This document shows positions 17,586 through 26,004 of a stretch of 64,000 nt of DNA, one piece after another. Position numbers and translations under genes: made by a program. The number at the start of each line of letters is the position of its first letter. Position 1 is the stretch's first letter. Under the pieces are notes generated by a model. That model worked only from the letters and a program-made list of their open reading frames with translations, made no database searches and had not been told where the DNA came from. The stretch is from Lachnospiraceae bacterium (lineage in GTDB: Bacteria; Bacillota; Clostridia; Lachnospirales; Lachnospiraceae): NCBI GenBank assembly GCA_017526745.1, contig JAFXQX010000020.1, positions 1 to 64,000 of the forward strand. Reading direction: 5' to 3'.

Positions 17586-18878
17586 ATGAAGAAAAGATCA
17601 TGTATTATCGTGGCAGCTATACTTGCATTTACCATGACAGCATGCGGCGGTTCGGCTGATACGAAAGTTGCGCCGGATACGCCCGAAGAGATACAGGCAC
17701 CCGAAACCAACCCGGAATCAGCACCTGCAGCCGATGATGCATCATCAGATACTGCGGATGATGCGGAGGATTTTCGTATAGGTATCGTTACCGGGTCGTT
17801 CTCACAGTCCGAGGATGACAGACGGGGTGCCGAGGCATTCCAGAAGAAATACGGGGCGGACAAGGTTACTCTTGCAATATATCCCGATAATTTCACGGAT
17901 GAAGCAGAGACCACGATAGGAGTTATGACAGGACTGGCAGATGATCCCAAGATGAAGGCCATCATTGTCAATCAGGCTGTTGAAGGAACGGATGAGGCTT
18001 TTCGAAGGATAAAGGAAGTACGGCCTGATATCTTATGTATTGCGGGAGAGACGTTCGATGTTTTCGAAGAGATGGGGGATCTGGCCGATCTGGTGGTCAA
18101 TAACGACTTTGTCTCACGGGGATATCTGATGATCAGGACTGCACATGAGCTCGGCTGCGATACATTTGTCCATATCTCATTCCCGAGACATCTCTCATAT
18201 GAAACATACGCAAGACGAGTTAATATCATGAAGGCTGCATGTGAAGAGTTCGGGATGAAGTTTGCCATGGAAGAAGCACCCGATCCCACTACCGAGGTCG
18301 GTGTTCCCGGAGCCCAAGAATATATAACAGAGCATGTACCCGAGTGGGTCAAAAAGTACGGACAGAACTCAGCGTATTTTTGTACGAACGATGCTCATAC
18401 CGAGCCGCTTATCAAGGGACTTATCGAAAACGGGGGGTATTTTATCGAGGCAGACCTTCCGTCTCCGCTCATGGGATATCCCGGAGCTCTCGATCTTGAT
18501 CTTACAGGTGCAGGTGGAGATTTCGGCAAGATAACATCCGAAGTGGAAGAAGCGATCGTTGCGGCAGGCGGGGCAGGCAGATTCGGTACATGGACATCCT
18601 CATACGGATTTGCGAATTCCGCGGGGCTTGCAGAACACGCACGAAATGTTCTATTGGGAAGATCGGATCTTACCGACCTTAATGCCATAAGGGAAGCCTA
18701 TAAGATCTATACACCCGAGACCGAATGGAACGGTGCAAAGTATACAAATGCCGAAACCGGAAAAGCATTTGACAATATCTTCCTGGTCTATCAGGACACA
18801 TATATTTTCGGGGATCCGGGGCGTTACATGGGCGTCACAAAGATCAGTGTTCCGGAGGAATACTATACGATCAGATAG
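17586..18878 (+). CDS. DUF3798 lipoprotein, extracellular ligand-binding type
   Basis: 430 residues. The signal peptide ends in a lipobox (MTACGGS, Cys near residue 20), followed by a 40-residue Ala/Pro/Asp-rich linker and the DUF3798 domain from about residue 60 (FRIGIVTGSFSQSEDDRRGAE, FVHISFPRHLSYETYARR, YFCTNDAHTEPLIKG). The pattern is that of periplasmic-binding-like proteins. It is the last gene of the kinase operon, 24 bases after the Cache kinase, so it may present a ligand to one of the sensors or scavenge it. It ends 3 bases from the end of the convergent gene, with no hairpin terminator visible. Confidence 0.88.
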   Translation: MKKRSCIIVAAILAFTMTACGGSADTKVAPDTPEEIQAPETNPESAPAADDASSDTADDAEDFRIGIVTGSFSQSEDDRRGAEAFQKKYGADKVTLAIYPDNFTDEAETTIGVMTGLADDPKMKAIIVNQAVEGTDEAFRRIKEVRPDILCIAGETFDVFEEMGDLADLVVNNDFVSRGYLMIRTAHELGCDTFVHISFPRHLSYETYARRVNIMKAACEEFGMKFAMEEAPDPTTEVGVPGAQEYITEHVPEWVKKYGQNSAYFCTNDAHTEPLIKGLIENGGYFIEADLPSPLMGYPGALDLDLTGAGGDFGKITSEVEEAIVAAGGAGRFGTWTSSYGFANSAGLAEHARNVLLGRSDLTDLNAIREAYKIYTPETEWNGAKYTNAETGKAFDNIFLVYQDTYIFGDPGRYMGVTKISVPEEYYTIR

Positions 18879-18881
18879 GCA

Positions 18882-19859
18882 TCACTCAATGGCCGGTCTG
18901 TTCTTGGCAATATCCATAAGCATAGCAAATGTTCGCCACATTTCCTCGTCCATGCCGACATAATCCTGTATCTTATCATCCCAGCAGTTTCTGGTCAGAA
19001 GATCACGGTAGAAAATATAATTGCCGTTTTCACCTGACCGTGACAGGCATTCATATCCATGTTCGCCTGCAGTATCAGGATTTCCGTCGCAGCCTTTCAC
19101 GATCTCCTCAAAATCCTCAAACGTATGAAGCCATTCATGGATATATACTTCCTCAGGAACAGGGTTGTCTTCCGACCAGGCCGTTAATGACGGTACTTCG
19201 CATGCCGGTATCTGCGACGTCTGCGCCATCGCAAATCCGTAATCCCCGTCAAACAAACTTGTGTATGCCATACCGGCCCAGTCTGATCTGATCCTCGTAT
19301 CTCCATCCGTTGTCTGCAGCCTTATCGTGCTCATCACGGTATTATATTCCGGGAAACTGTCTTTTATATCCGGATAGGAATCCGGACACACGCTGACCCC
19401 ATAATCACCCGTTTCCATATAGTTTACTTCATCATACAGCAGCGGTGTGATCTCCACATTTACAAGTCCGTTCGTATATTCATTTACGGTACTTGCGAAC
19501 ATTTCGGGCATCTCATTTAACAGATACTCCGTTTCCTCATCAGTCATCTCAATATCAAAATGCCTGATATTGCCGTCCGGATCTTCCGCTTTCAGATTGG
19601 TCCTTTTTACAACGATCCACAGCATCGGCCAGTTGACAGGATATTCCCTGTCCATAGCCTCTGTCATAAGTGCCTGGATCTTCTCTTTATCCCTGTCCGA
19701 CAGATAATTCTCGATCCCGTCGGAAAGATCATCCCTGTCCGGAACAGTCTTATTATCAGTGATGATAACATAGGCAAATACAAGGATGACAAACGCCCCG
19801 ATCAGTGCGAACAGTGAGCCTGCTATGATCAGTATGATTATAAGCGTTTTCTTCATCAT
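18882..19859 (-). CDS. Membrane-anchored HExxH protein, putative metallopeptidase-like
   Basis: 325 residues. An N-terminal helix (about 5-30, IIILIIAGSLFALIGAFVILVF) without a lipobox is followed by an extracellular domain. HEWLH near residue 239 in EEVYIHEWLHTFEDFEE is an HExxH zinc-binding motif, and the following Glu residues could complete a site. I do not recognise a named peptidase family, and there is no propeptide. The ATG overlaps the stop of a 25-residue upstream ORF (19933-19856), so translation is probably coupled. It is convergent with the DUF3798 gene. Confidence 0.7.
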   Translation of the reverse strand: MMKKTLIIILIIAGSLFALIGAFVILVFAYVIITDNKTVPDRDDLSDGIENYLSDRDKEKIQALMTEAMDREYPVNWPMLWIVVKRTNLKAEDPDGNIRHFDIEMTDEETEYLLNEMPEMFASTVNEYTNGLVNVEITPLLYDEVNYMETGDYGVSVCPDSYPDIKDSFPEYNTVMSTIRLQTTDGDTRIRSDWAGMAYTSLFDGDYGFAMAQTSQIPACEVPSLTAWSEDNPVPEEVYIHEWLHTFEDFEEIVKGCDGNPDTAGEHGYECLSRSGENGNYIFYRDLLTRNCWDDKIQDYVGMDEEMWRTFAMLMDIAKNRPAIE

Positions 19860-19933
19860 AAACCTAAAACCATCGCGCTTTTTTCACAAGAACATTTCCG
19901 TAAGAATTCTTCCAGTTTATTAAAATCGTCCAT
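19856..19933 (-). CDS. 25-residue upstream ORF coupled to the HExxH gene
   Basis: Reads MDDFNKLEEFLRKCSCEKSA and five more residues, then TGA overlapping the ATG of the HExxH gene. AGAAAGGAG lies 6 bases before the ATG, stronger than any site for the downstream gene. A well-placed start, tight overlap and the CSC motif suggest a translated leader that couples ribosomes to the next gene. A product with its own function is possible, but nothing supports it. Confidence 0.45.
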   Translation of the reverse strand: MDDFNKLEEFLRKCSCEKSAMVLGL

Positions 19934-19989
19934 AAGGCACTCCTTTCTCTGATACATCCCTTGCCGGTCATTGGCAACTGTTTCTGATA

Positions 19990-21114
19990 CTATTTCATTT
20001 TAACATTACCACCCGTGGTCAAGTCAACGCTCCGGATGATGATCTCTGTTGTGATCATCGAGATCAGTGTCAGTATCCATACCGCAGGAGGCTCAAATCC
20101 CATATACGAATGCAAGCCGAATGCCACCAGATATACGGCAAGATGAACGGCATAGTACCCGGTGATATGTCTGCTGTAATAAAGAAACTGCGAACGGATG
20201 ATACCCGGCTCGCGATCACGACCGCATATAAAGATCATACCCGCAAAGAGCATTATATGTGCGAGCGATGCGATAACATGCCACAGATCCGGGCATGAAT
20301 ATGCATAATCCATCATCTGGGAAAATGAAGCAAGATCCGTGATATATCCAAGATCTTCTGTCGGATACCGTAAGCGGACATACACCGATATCCACCATAT
20401 CAGGATCACAAATACGCTTACGGGGATCATGCGCTTATAAAATGCGGTCTTGTCGGTGATCTTCCGGTATATCCTGCCTGCGGCAACGCCGATCAGTGCA
20501 TATGGCAGAAAGTATAAGGGGGTAAATGAAACAAACGGTGCTTCCCCGATAAGAAGTGTTACCACATATCCGAGGCCCGGAACATCCACCTGTGTTCCGT
20601 ATACTGCCGGTGCGGCAACTGATGTTACGACTCCGGCTATCAGGTAACCGATGAGCGGCAGGCCTATCTTCTTAAGCAGCGCAAGTATCAGATATATCAC
20701 TCCGGTTATGAAGAATATATTGATGAATTGAATGTACACCCACGTCATAACCCGGAAAGTCTCCGTTCCCTCGGCATTTAACGCATTCTTTACAAACGGA
20801 TAAGGGACAAGAAGTGCCAGGACATACAGAATATTTGTAAGATACTGGTATACGATCAGCCTGATGCCCCTGCGGCACAGGACTGCCGGAGAAGAACTGC
20901 TGTCATATGCAGTGCCGAATCCCGCCACGAATATGTATATCGCAGCTCCTGACATCGTTGCGAATATGTATATGACCGACACAAAAGGTCCCTGTTCGGA
21001 TCCCGTGGCCTGATAGGCATGTATCAGAAAGATAAAGGGCATAAACATGCCCTTTAAATAATCATATTCCGTCTGTCTTCCGGTATTAACCTCTTTTGAT
21101 CCTATTATCTTCAC
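19990..21114 (-). CDS. Multi-pass membrane acyltransferase-like protein
   Basis: About 374 residues from the GTG at 21114. A longer frame reaching 21201 would overlap the flagellin remnant and lacks membrane-protein character there, so I shortened it. The N-terminal motif RQTEYDYLKGMFMPFIFLIHAYQ is typical of DUF1624/acyltransferase-3-like proteins, in which a His in the first helix takes part in acyl transfer. About ten hydrophobic helices follow, ending near residue 360. The donor and acceptor are unknown; candidates are cell-wall or surface polysaccharides. The start is uncertain by about 20 residues. Confidence 0.65.
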   Translation of the reverse strand: MKIIGSKEVNTGRQTEYDYLKGMFMPFIFLIHAYQATGSEQGPFVSVIYIFATMSGAAIYIFVAGFGTAYDSSSSPAVLCRRGIRLIVYQYLTNILYVLALLVPYPFVKNALNAEGTETFRVMTWVYIQFINIFFITGVIYLILALLKKIGLPLIGYLIAGVVTSVAAPAVYGTQVDVPGLGYVVTLLIGEAPFVSFTPLYFLPYALIGVAAGRIYRKITDKTAFYKRMIPVSVFVILIWWISVYVRLRYPTEDLGYITDLASFSQMMDYAYSCPDLWHVIASLAHIMLFAGMIFICGRDREPGIIRSQFLYYSRHITGYYAVHLAVYLVAFGLHSYMGFEPPAVWILTLISMITTEIIIRSVDLTTGGNVKMK

Positions 21115-21163
21115 TTGGCGGCAGCTCTTTTCTCGGCAGTATTTCAGACTATACGAACTGTTC

Positions 21164-21759
21164 TTATGACAGAAGTGACAAAATGGACTGAGGCTGTGCA
21201 TTAGCCTGTGACAGCATTGCCATCGCGGCGCTTGTCAGTATCTCATTTCTGGAGTGTCTGACCATTTCCTTTGCCATGTCGGCATCTCTTATGAGCGACT
21301 CGGCAGCCTGGGTATTCTCTTCAGTGTTACGGTTGATCCTGTAGGCGGATTCGAGCCTGTTCTGCATCGCACCGAAACTGCTTCGGACACCGGAGATAAA
21401 ATCAAGCGCTTCGTCAAGCATCCTGATCGATGCCATTGAAGTCTCAACTGAATTAACTTTTGCTCCCGATATCCCCACTATCGAATTGGGCAATGCGGGC
21501 CATTTAAGATATCCTGTCCTGGTCCGTGTTTGTTCCGTTGGCGGACTTGATGGCAAGTTCGGTCATCCTGTGAAGCATGTCGTGGATCTCGTTGAGAGCG
21601 CATTTTTTTCGATATGGTAAGACCTGCCGCATCATCCGCAGCGCGGTTGATACGGTACCCCGAAGAGAGTTTTTCTGTGGTTTTTGCTCTTTGGCCCGTA
21701 ATGACCTTCAGCTCGCGTGAAGTGAACATTGAGGCCATGTTGTGCTGCAGCACCATCAT
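21164..21759 (-). pseudogene. Flagellin pseudogene with internal deletion and frameshifts
   Basis: The N-terminus (MMVLQHNMASMFTSRELKVI, then KLSSGYRINRAADDAAGLTISKKM) is classical flagellin. The reading frame is then lost at a run of A's near 21602-21607. The next stretch in another frame reads ALNEIHDMLHRMTELAIKSA and NGTNTDQDRIS before a stop, so about 22 conserved residues are missing at the join. The C-terminal part, in a third frame, reads MLDEALDFISGVRSSFGAMQ through AAESLIRDADMAKEMV to ILSLLS. The whole locus would code about 195 residues, whereas family members have about 270 or more. It is broken in at least two places and should not yield flagellin. Confidence 0.88.
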
Positions 21760-21802
21760 AGTCAATATACCCCTACGATATTATATCGGTGATATCGGCT
21801 GT

Positions 21803-22792
21803 TTACATTATATCCGTTTGATAATACCGGTACAGTTCAAAGATGGCGTCTACGGCAGCCTTCACCTCCTGAAGGTAGCTTGCCGGTCCGACAGGCGGTG
21901 CGGCCCCTGATATGTCTGTTCCGATGCAGTCTACCTCAAACCCGCCGGCGATAGCCATTTTCATGAACTTCAGATACTGAAACGGCACATATATCGTGCT
22001 TGTGACCAAAAGCAGCCTGCTGCCGGCTCCGATCTTAAAGTGCTTCAGCATATATTCAAAAGTATCATAGGAATCAGCTCTTCTTCCCGGATCGGAGGAA
22101 GGAGCTGCAAGAGAGAATATTTCGGACCCGCCGTATTTCCCGTCGTATTTTCTGACGGCAGAGCACAGGTTTATATTCTCATTTATATCAGTCTTTTCCG
22201 TATATGTATCAAGGCCGAAGACCTTTTCAAGAGCTGCACAGATCGCTTCATACTCTGTTTGCGCCCCTTTGGCATACTCATCGATATATGGTCTTTCTAT
22301 CTCATTTATCGGCCTGGTTCCGGAAAGAGCAACAAGTGTCTTGGGCATACAGCCGTATTCGTCGATCGCCTTTTTGGCCATAAGGCACCTGATGTGATTG
22401 CTGCTTCTGGCTCCGCCGAGCGGGATGATGTGATCAATATCACCTTTGGGAGGCACTGCATCCACAAGTCCGAGCAGCTTTACCTGCTCCATAACGAATC
22501 CGGGATCATCCGTCACTATCCCGTCATCTTCTACTGCCCATCTTTCCCGTCCGTTTCTGTAATCCCACCTGGACGCAAAATCATGAAGCTCTCTGATATA
22601 GTCTGCCCTGCCGCTTTTGCCTCTGCATGACCCGATGCTTGCACCGAACGATCCGACAAGCCTTCTCATCGGCTCGGAATATGCCCAGTCAAAACAGCTT
22701 TCCAGAAGTCCTCGTATCCTGTCCTCCTTCGGAAATCCCGCGCCGGGGCATGTGATCCGTAATATGGTCCCGTTTTGCATATCTGTTTTCAT
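21803..22792 (-). CDS. DUF218-like protein (YdcF/SanA-type fold suspected)
   Basis: 329 residues, no signal peptide. From about residue 118 the order DHIIPLGGARSSNHIRCLMA, TLVALSGTRPINEIE, AQTEYEAICAALEKVFGL, SRLLLVTSTIYVPFQYLKFM and GFEVDCIGTD follows the DUF218 pattern (LGG, SG, an EA-rich helix, VTS followed by a helix), here lacking the usual membrane anchor. DUF218 proteins are linked to envelope or nucleotide chemistry, but the reaction is uncertain. The N-terminal 115 residues are not recognised. Divergent from the CapA-like gene. Confidence 0.65.
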   Translation of the reverse strand: MKTDMQNGTILRITCPGAGFPKEDRIRGLLESCFDWAYSEPMRRLVGSFGASIGSCRGKSGRADYIRELHDFASRWDYRNGRERWAVEDDGIVTDDPGFVMEQVKLLGLVDAVPPKGDIDHIIPLGGARSSNHIRCLMAKKAIDEYGCMPKTLVALSGTRPINEIERPYIDEYAKGAQTEYEAICAALEKVFGLDTYTEKTDINENINLCSAVRKYDGKYGGSEIFSLAAPSSDPGRRADSYDTFEYMLKHFKIGAGSRLLLVTSTIYVPFQYLKFMKMAIAGGFEVDCIGTDISGAAPPVGPASYLQEVKAAVDAIFELYRYYQTDIM

Positions 22793-22872
22793 ACCGGATT
22801 ATTGTAACACTTTTTCGGACACCCTGTTATGATATGGTATACTGATAATCAAAAAGGCAGGCAAAGCGATAT

Positions 22873-24036
22873 ATGAATTCCGAAACGCATCTTACATTTA
22901 CCGGCGACATCGGTTTTGACAAATACATGAAGGGAAGGGAAGGCGATGAGGATCTTCTGTCGGAAGATATCACATCATTTCTCAAAGGCAGCGATCATCT
23001 GATCGTAAATGTTGAAGGCCCCTTGTATGATGGGACCTCTTCGGGCGCCGGATCAGCCGGTTCCGCCCTGCCCCACAGTATGGATCCCGCCGTCAGGTTT
23101 TTCCTTAAGAGGATAAATGCCGACATCTGGAATATTTGCAACAACCACATAATGGACTGCGGATACGACGGGATAAAGAGCACTCTGGAATATGCCAAGC
23201 AGTGTAATGCCATGCCTCTCGGAGCCGGAATGAGCATTTCCGAAGCATCTGCGCCCGTAATTCTTGACGGGGCCGGGGGCATAGGACTGATCGGAGTGGG
23301 ATATCAGCGCGCATGCCGTAAGGCAGATGAGGATACTCCGGGCTGTTTTTCATGGAGCGACCTTGATCTTATCCGCCAAAAGATAGAATCGGTAAAGCGT
23401 ACCTGCCGGTGGTGCATAATCGTTGCCCATGCGGGTGAGGAATTTACCGCTCTTCCATCCCCGTACACGCGCGACAGATACATTTCCTATCTTGAAATGG
23501 GTGCGGATATCGTCGTCGCCCATCATCCTCATGTTGTGAATAATTACGAGATCTTCGGAGATAAAGCCGTATTCTATTCACTCGGAAACTTCATATTCGA
23601 TACCGACTATCAGCGCAGCCAGTTTGGTACTCAGTACGGTATCCTTTTAAAACTATGTCTTAATGAGCAGAGTTTTTCCTTTGAGCCTATGCCACTTATG
23701 GTTGACCGGACAACTGAGAGGATCATCCCCTGTGATCTTCCAAAGATCTTTGCCGACGTTCCCGCAGCCGAATACGAAAAACTGAAAGGCCTTGCGGCTT
23801 CCGTTCTTATCGCGAACACCAAACGGCAGCTTAAATACATGCGGCCCGAGGATTTTAAGAATGCTACCGAGGATGATTTTATACGGAACTTTTTTGAGCC
23901 TCTCAGAAGCGGCCGTGTTCCCGGAGAGACTCTTGATATGCAGATAATCTATCCCCTCTCTCTTACCGCAAAAGATGAACTCTATAAGGAGAGTTCCCTT
24001 ACCGGTGTCGTACAATACATGCTGTCCCAGTTATGA
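22873..24036 (+). CDS. CapA-family metallophosphatase-fold protein
   Basis: 387 residues. LTFTGDIGFDKY at the N-terminus, ICNNHIMDCGYDGIKSTLEY (the family N-H-x-x-D-x-G motif, about residues 95-115), CIIVAHAGEE (His near 180) and VVAHHPHVVNNYEIFGDKAVF followed by YSLGNFIFD (about 215-245) match the poly-gamma-glutamate CapA family, which has a calcineurin-like metal site. No capB/capC or capD genes are present, so it is probably a stand-alone surface-associated enzyme. The absence of a signal peptide or anchor helix is unusual for the family. Confidence 0.85.
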   Translation: MNSETHLTFTGDIGFDKYMKGREGDEDLLSEDITSFLKGSDHLIVNVEGPLYDGTSSGAGSAGSALPHSMDPAVRFFLKRINADIWNICNNHIMDCGYDGIKSTLEYAKQCNAMPLGAGMSISEASAPVILDGAGGIGLIGVGYQRACRKADEDTPGCFSWSDLDLIRQKIESVKRTCRWCIIVAHAGEEFTALPSPYTRDRYISYLEMGADIVVAHHPHVVNNYEIFGDKAVFYSLGNFIFDTDYQRSQFGTQYGILLKLCLNEQSFSFEPMPLMVDRTTERIIPCDLPKIFADVPAAEYEKLKGLAASVLIANTKRQLKYMRPEDFKNATEDDFIRNFFEPLRSGRVPGETLDMQIIYPLSLTAKDELYKESSLTGVVQYMLSQL

Positions 24037-24072
24037 CCGCCAAAGCCCTCTTTCCAAGGCAGGTCCGCCTTC

Positions 24073-24102
24073 TTGACACCCCCCTCCGGATTATGCTATA
24101 AA
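24073..24102 (+). promoter_or_regulatory. SigA-type promoter for the secreted protein gene
   Basis: TTGACA (24073-24078), 18 bases, TATAAA (24097-24102). The -35 box is perfect and the -10 near perfect, with a 5' leader of about 60 bases before the ATG at 24171. Confidence 0.7.
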
Positions 24103-24170
24103 TACAGAGATTGAGCGCATTTTGCGCCAAACAGATCATTTGGTAAATCATATGGAAAGAGGTGTATTTC

Positions 24171-25322
24171 ATGTTAGAAAAAAACAAATGGATGTCCGGT
24201 CTTGTGATCACTCTTATGATGGTCGTATTCTTTGCTCTGCCTGTTATGGCAAAAGAGTATACCGTGGATCTTGATGACCATCCGGAAAGTGCAGTGCCGG
24301 TAGTCCTTAAGGCCGGCGATGTTGTAAAGCTGTCATCAGACAAACACGACGGTCACAAAGCAGTATTAACCATAAGATACTTTAAGGATGCTACAAGCGA
24401 GAGCGACCATCTGATCGACCCGGCTGACGCACTGGAGTATACGATCGAAGAATATAACGGTATCACGGAATGGTACGTTTTTTCCCGTCAGGCATATCGC
24501 AAGAGCGAAGAATATGGCGGGGAAGACGGAATCTGGTTTTATCTTACACCGAATGATTTTGATATAAAATGGAAGAACGAGTGCAAGAAGGGCACGGTCG
24601 GCAATGACTATGACACCGCCTATTGGGTATTCTATGACCTTGATAAGCTTAAGGGCTACAAGTCAACCGCCTGCACGATTGAGAGCTCACGCCATCTTCC
24701 CGAGGGGATATCCGTATCATACGGTGCCGATCCCAGAAATGACAACAGGATGGGCCTGAGATTTAAAGGCACGCCCAAGAAGGCCGGAACATTTAATCCT
24801 GTTGTGAACGGAAAGGTTACATACTCTGACGGAAGCAATGAAGAGGTTCTTGATTTCGAATGGAGGTTTACGATCGAAATTGAAGAGGACAAAAAAGACG
24901 ACGATGACGATGATGACGAGGACACAAGCGACGAGCCTTCATCTTCTTCAAGTTCATCCTCACAGTCAACATGGACTCCTCCGGCACAGACGGAGACACC
25001 CCAGCAGCAGGCAGCCACTCAGGCAGCACAGGCCCAGGCATCGATCGCTTCCTTTGCTTCTCTTCCCGCAGCAAACAAGGCAACATTTGCTGCAACCGGA
25101 ATGCCCCTTGACATGACAAAGGTGAGTACGCTTGATGCCGCTACATCAACGCTTCTTGTGGCCAACAACAGCATTCCCTATAACGTAACGATCATGTTCA
25201 ACGGCCAGCCTTTTGCGGTCAAGATCCCTGCAGGGTTCAACTACAGCAGATATGTTAAGACTGACGGATCCATCAACATACACGAAGTACTCTGGGCTGT
25301 TCTTTCCGGAGCACGCAGATAA
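24171..25322 (+). CDS. Secreted protein with acidic/serine-rich linker
   Basis: 383 residues. AAAGAGG lies 8 bases before the ATG. The signal peptide (about 1-30, ending LPVMAKE) has no lipobox. The first domain (about 35-240) is unrecognised, with GLRFKGTPKKAGTF recalling Ig-like putative cell-wall folds. Then come an Asp run (about 242-252), a Ser run, a Gln/Ala-rich stretch, and a C-terminal segment of about 90 residues (VAANNSIPYNVTIMFNGQPF). Low-complexity linkers of this kind typically separate surface domains. Function unknown. A perfect terminator follows 20 bases after the stop. Confidence 0.75.
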   Translation: MLEKNKWMSGLVITLMMVVFFALPVMAKEYTVDLDDHPESAVPVVLKAGDVVKLSSDKHDGHKAVLTIRYFKDATSESDHLIDPADALEYTIEEYNGITEWYVFSRQAYRKSEEYGGEDGIWFYLTPNDFDIKWKNECKKGTVGNDYDTAYWVFYDLDKLKGYKSTACTIESSRHLPEGISVSYGADPRNDNRMGLRFKGTPKKAGTFNPVVNGKVTYSDGSNEEVLDFEWRFTIEIEEDKKDDDDDDDEDTSDEPSSSSSSSSQSTWTPPAQTETPQQQAATQAAQAQASIASFASLPAANKATFAATGMPLDMTKVSTLDAATSTLLVANNSIPYNVTIMFNGQPFAVKIPAGFNYSRYVKTDGSINIHEVLWAVLSGARR

Positions 25323-25342
25323 GCTTCGACAAGCATCAATCC

Positions 25343-25379
25343 AAAAAGGACAGTTCCCGGTAAAGGAACTGTCCTTTTT
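25343..25379. terminator. Strong bidirectional terminator
   Basis: AAAAAGGACAGTTCC (25343-25357), loop CGGTAAA, GGAACTGTCCTTTTT (25365-25379), then TCTT. A perfect 15-bp stem flanked by A and T runs on both strands, so it can end both the secreted-protein transcript and the convergent rrf2 transcript. Confidence 0.85.
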
Positions 25380-25403
25380 CTTAACAGATCTGTAAGGCGC
25401 CGA

Positions 25404-25844
25404 TCATATGACATACATATCCCATTTGTCGGAAAAGCTGTTACGGCAGCCGTTCGCAAAATCACTCAGTTTCAGATCATCCGCAAATTCATACAGTTTT
25501 TCGTTGATCCTGTTCCAGAAGCATCTGTTGATTATCTCCCGAAGCTGGCCACCCTCGTTTGAATCATCCATTTCGGAAAGGATGTTCTGATCAAGCGCAT
25601 TAAGGACTTCCGCAAGGCTGATGTCTTCGGCCGGGCGGGAAAGAGTGTATCCTCCCCTTAATCCCTTCTGGGCCTTTATGAATCCGGCCTGTCGGAGGAG
25701 AAGCAGGATGTGCTCGAGATATTTGTTTGAAATGTTCTGTCTCTGTGCGATCTCCGGTCCCGACACACTTTTTGAGTCGCCCCCGTGAAGGGCTATATCT
25801 GTCAGCGCTATCAGTCCGTACTCAACTCTTGTTGAAACTTTCAT
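25404..25844 (-). CDS. Rrf2-family transcriptional regulator
   Basis: 146 residues from MKVSTRVEYGLIALTDIALH; GGGAG lies 9 bases before this ATG. The winged helix-turn-helix (1 to about 75) holds SGPEIAQRQNISNKYLEHIL and KGLRGGYTLSR, hallmarks of Rrf2 regulators. The C-terminal part has two cysteines (NRCFWNR and NGCRNSF) rather than the three-Cys cluster motif of IscR, so Fe-S binding is doubtful and a CymR-like metabolite-responsive mode is possible. It lies divergently from nifS-nifU with overlapping palindromic promoter DNA, so it probably represses both directions. Confidence 0.9.
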   Translation of the reverse strand: MKVSTRVEYGLIALTDIALHGGDSKSVSGPEIAQRQNISNKYLEHILLLLRQAGFIKAQKGLRGGYTLSRPAEDISLAEVLNALDQNILSEMDDSNEGGQLREIINRCFWNRINEKLYEFADDLKLSDFANGCRNSFSDKWDMYVI

Positions 25845-25876
25845 AACGATCATCTCCCTGATAAAAGACTAAGAGG

Positions 25877-25911
25877 ATCATACCCTAATTTACCTACTAT
25901 GTCAATAGGTA
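25877..25911 (-). promoter_or_regulatory. rrf2 promoter with overlapping inverted repeat
   Basis: Minus strand TTGACA (25905-25900), 17 bases, TATGAT (25882-25877). The -35 box lies between the arms of an inverted repeat, TACCTA (25891-25896) and TAGGTA (25906-25911). This is a good candidate operator for autoregulation by the Rrf2 protein. Confidence 0.6.
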
Positions 25912-25941
25912 TTTACCCGTGATAAATATGCCGGCAAAGTC

Positions 25942-25970
25942 TTGACATGACAGAAGTGTCTCACTATAAT
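25942..25970 (+). promoter_or_regulatory. Consensus SigA promoter of nifS-nifU
   Basis: TTGACA (25942-25947), 17 bases, TATAAT (25965-25970). Both boxes are perfect, so repression is expected. CTAGCTGTCAGGTAGGTAG just downstream (25973-25991) shares the TAGGTA half-site with the rrf2 operator. Confidence 0.8.
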
Positions 25971-26004
25971 CCTAGCTGTCAGGTAGGTAGAAGGAGGTTC
26001 GGTA

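Noticed and set aside
22873-24036. A poly-gamma-glutamate capsule operon
   Set aside because: Only the CapA-like gene is present; no ligase or transport partners flank it.
24838-25119. Frames on both strands opposite the Asp/Ser/Gln-rich part of the secreted protein
   Set aside because: They are rich in His/Arg or Ser because of the low-complexity codons of the real gene, have no ribosome binding site and are unrelated to any family.
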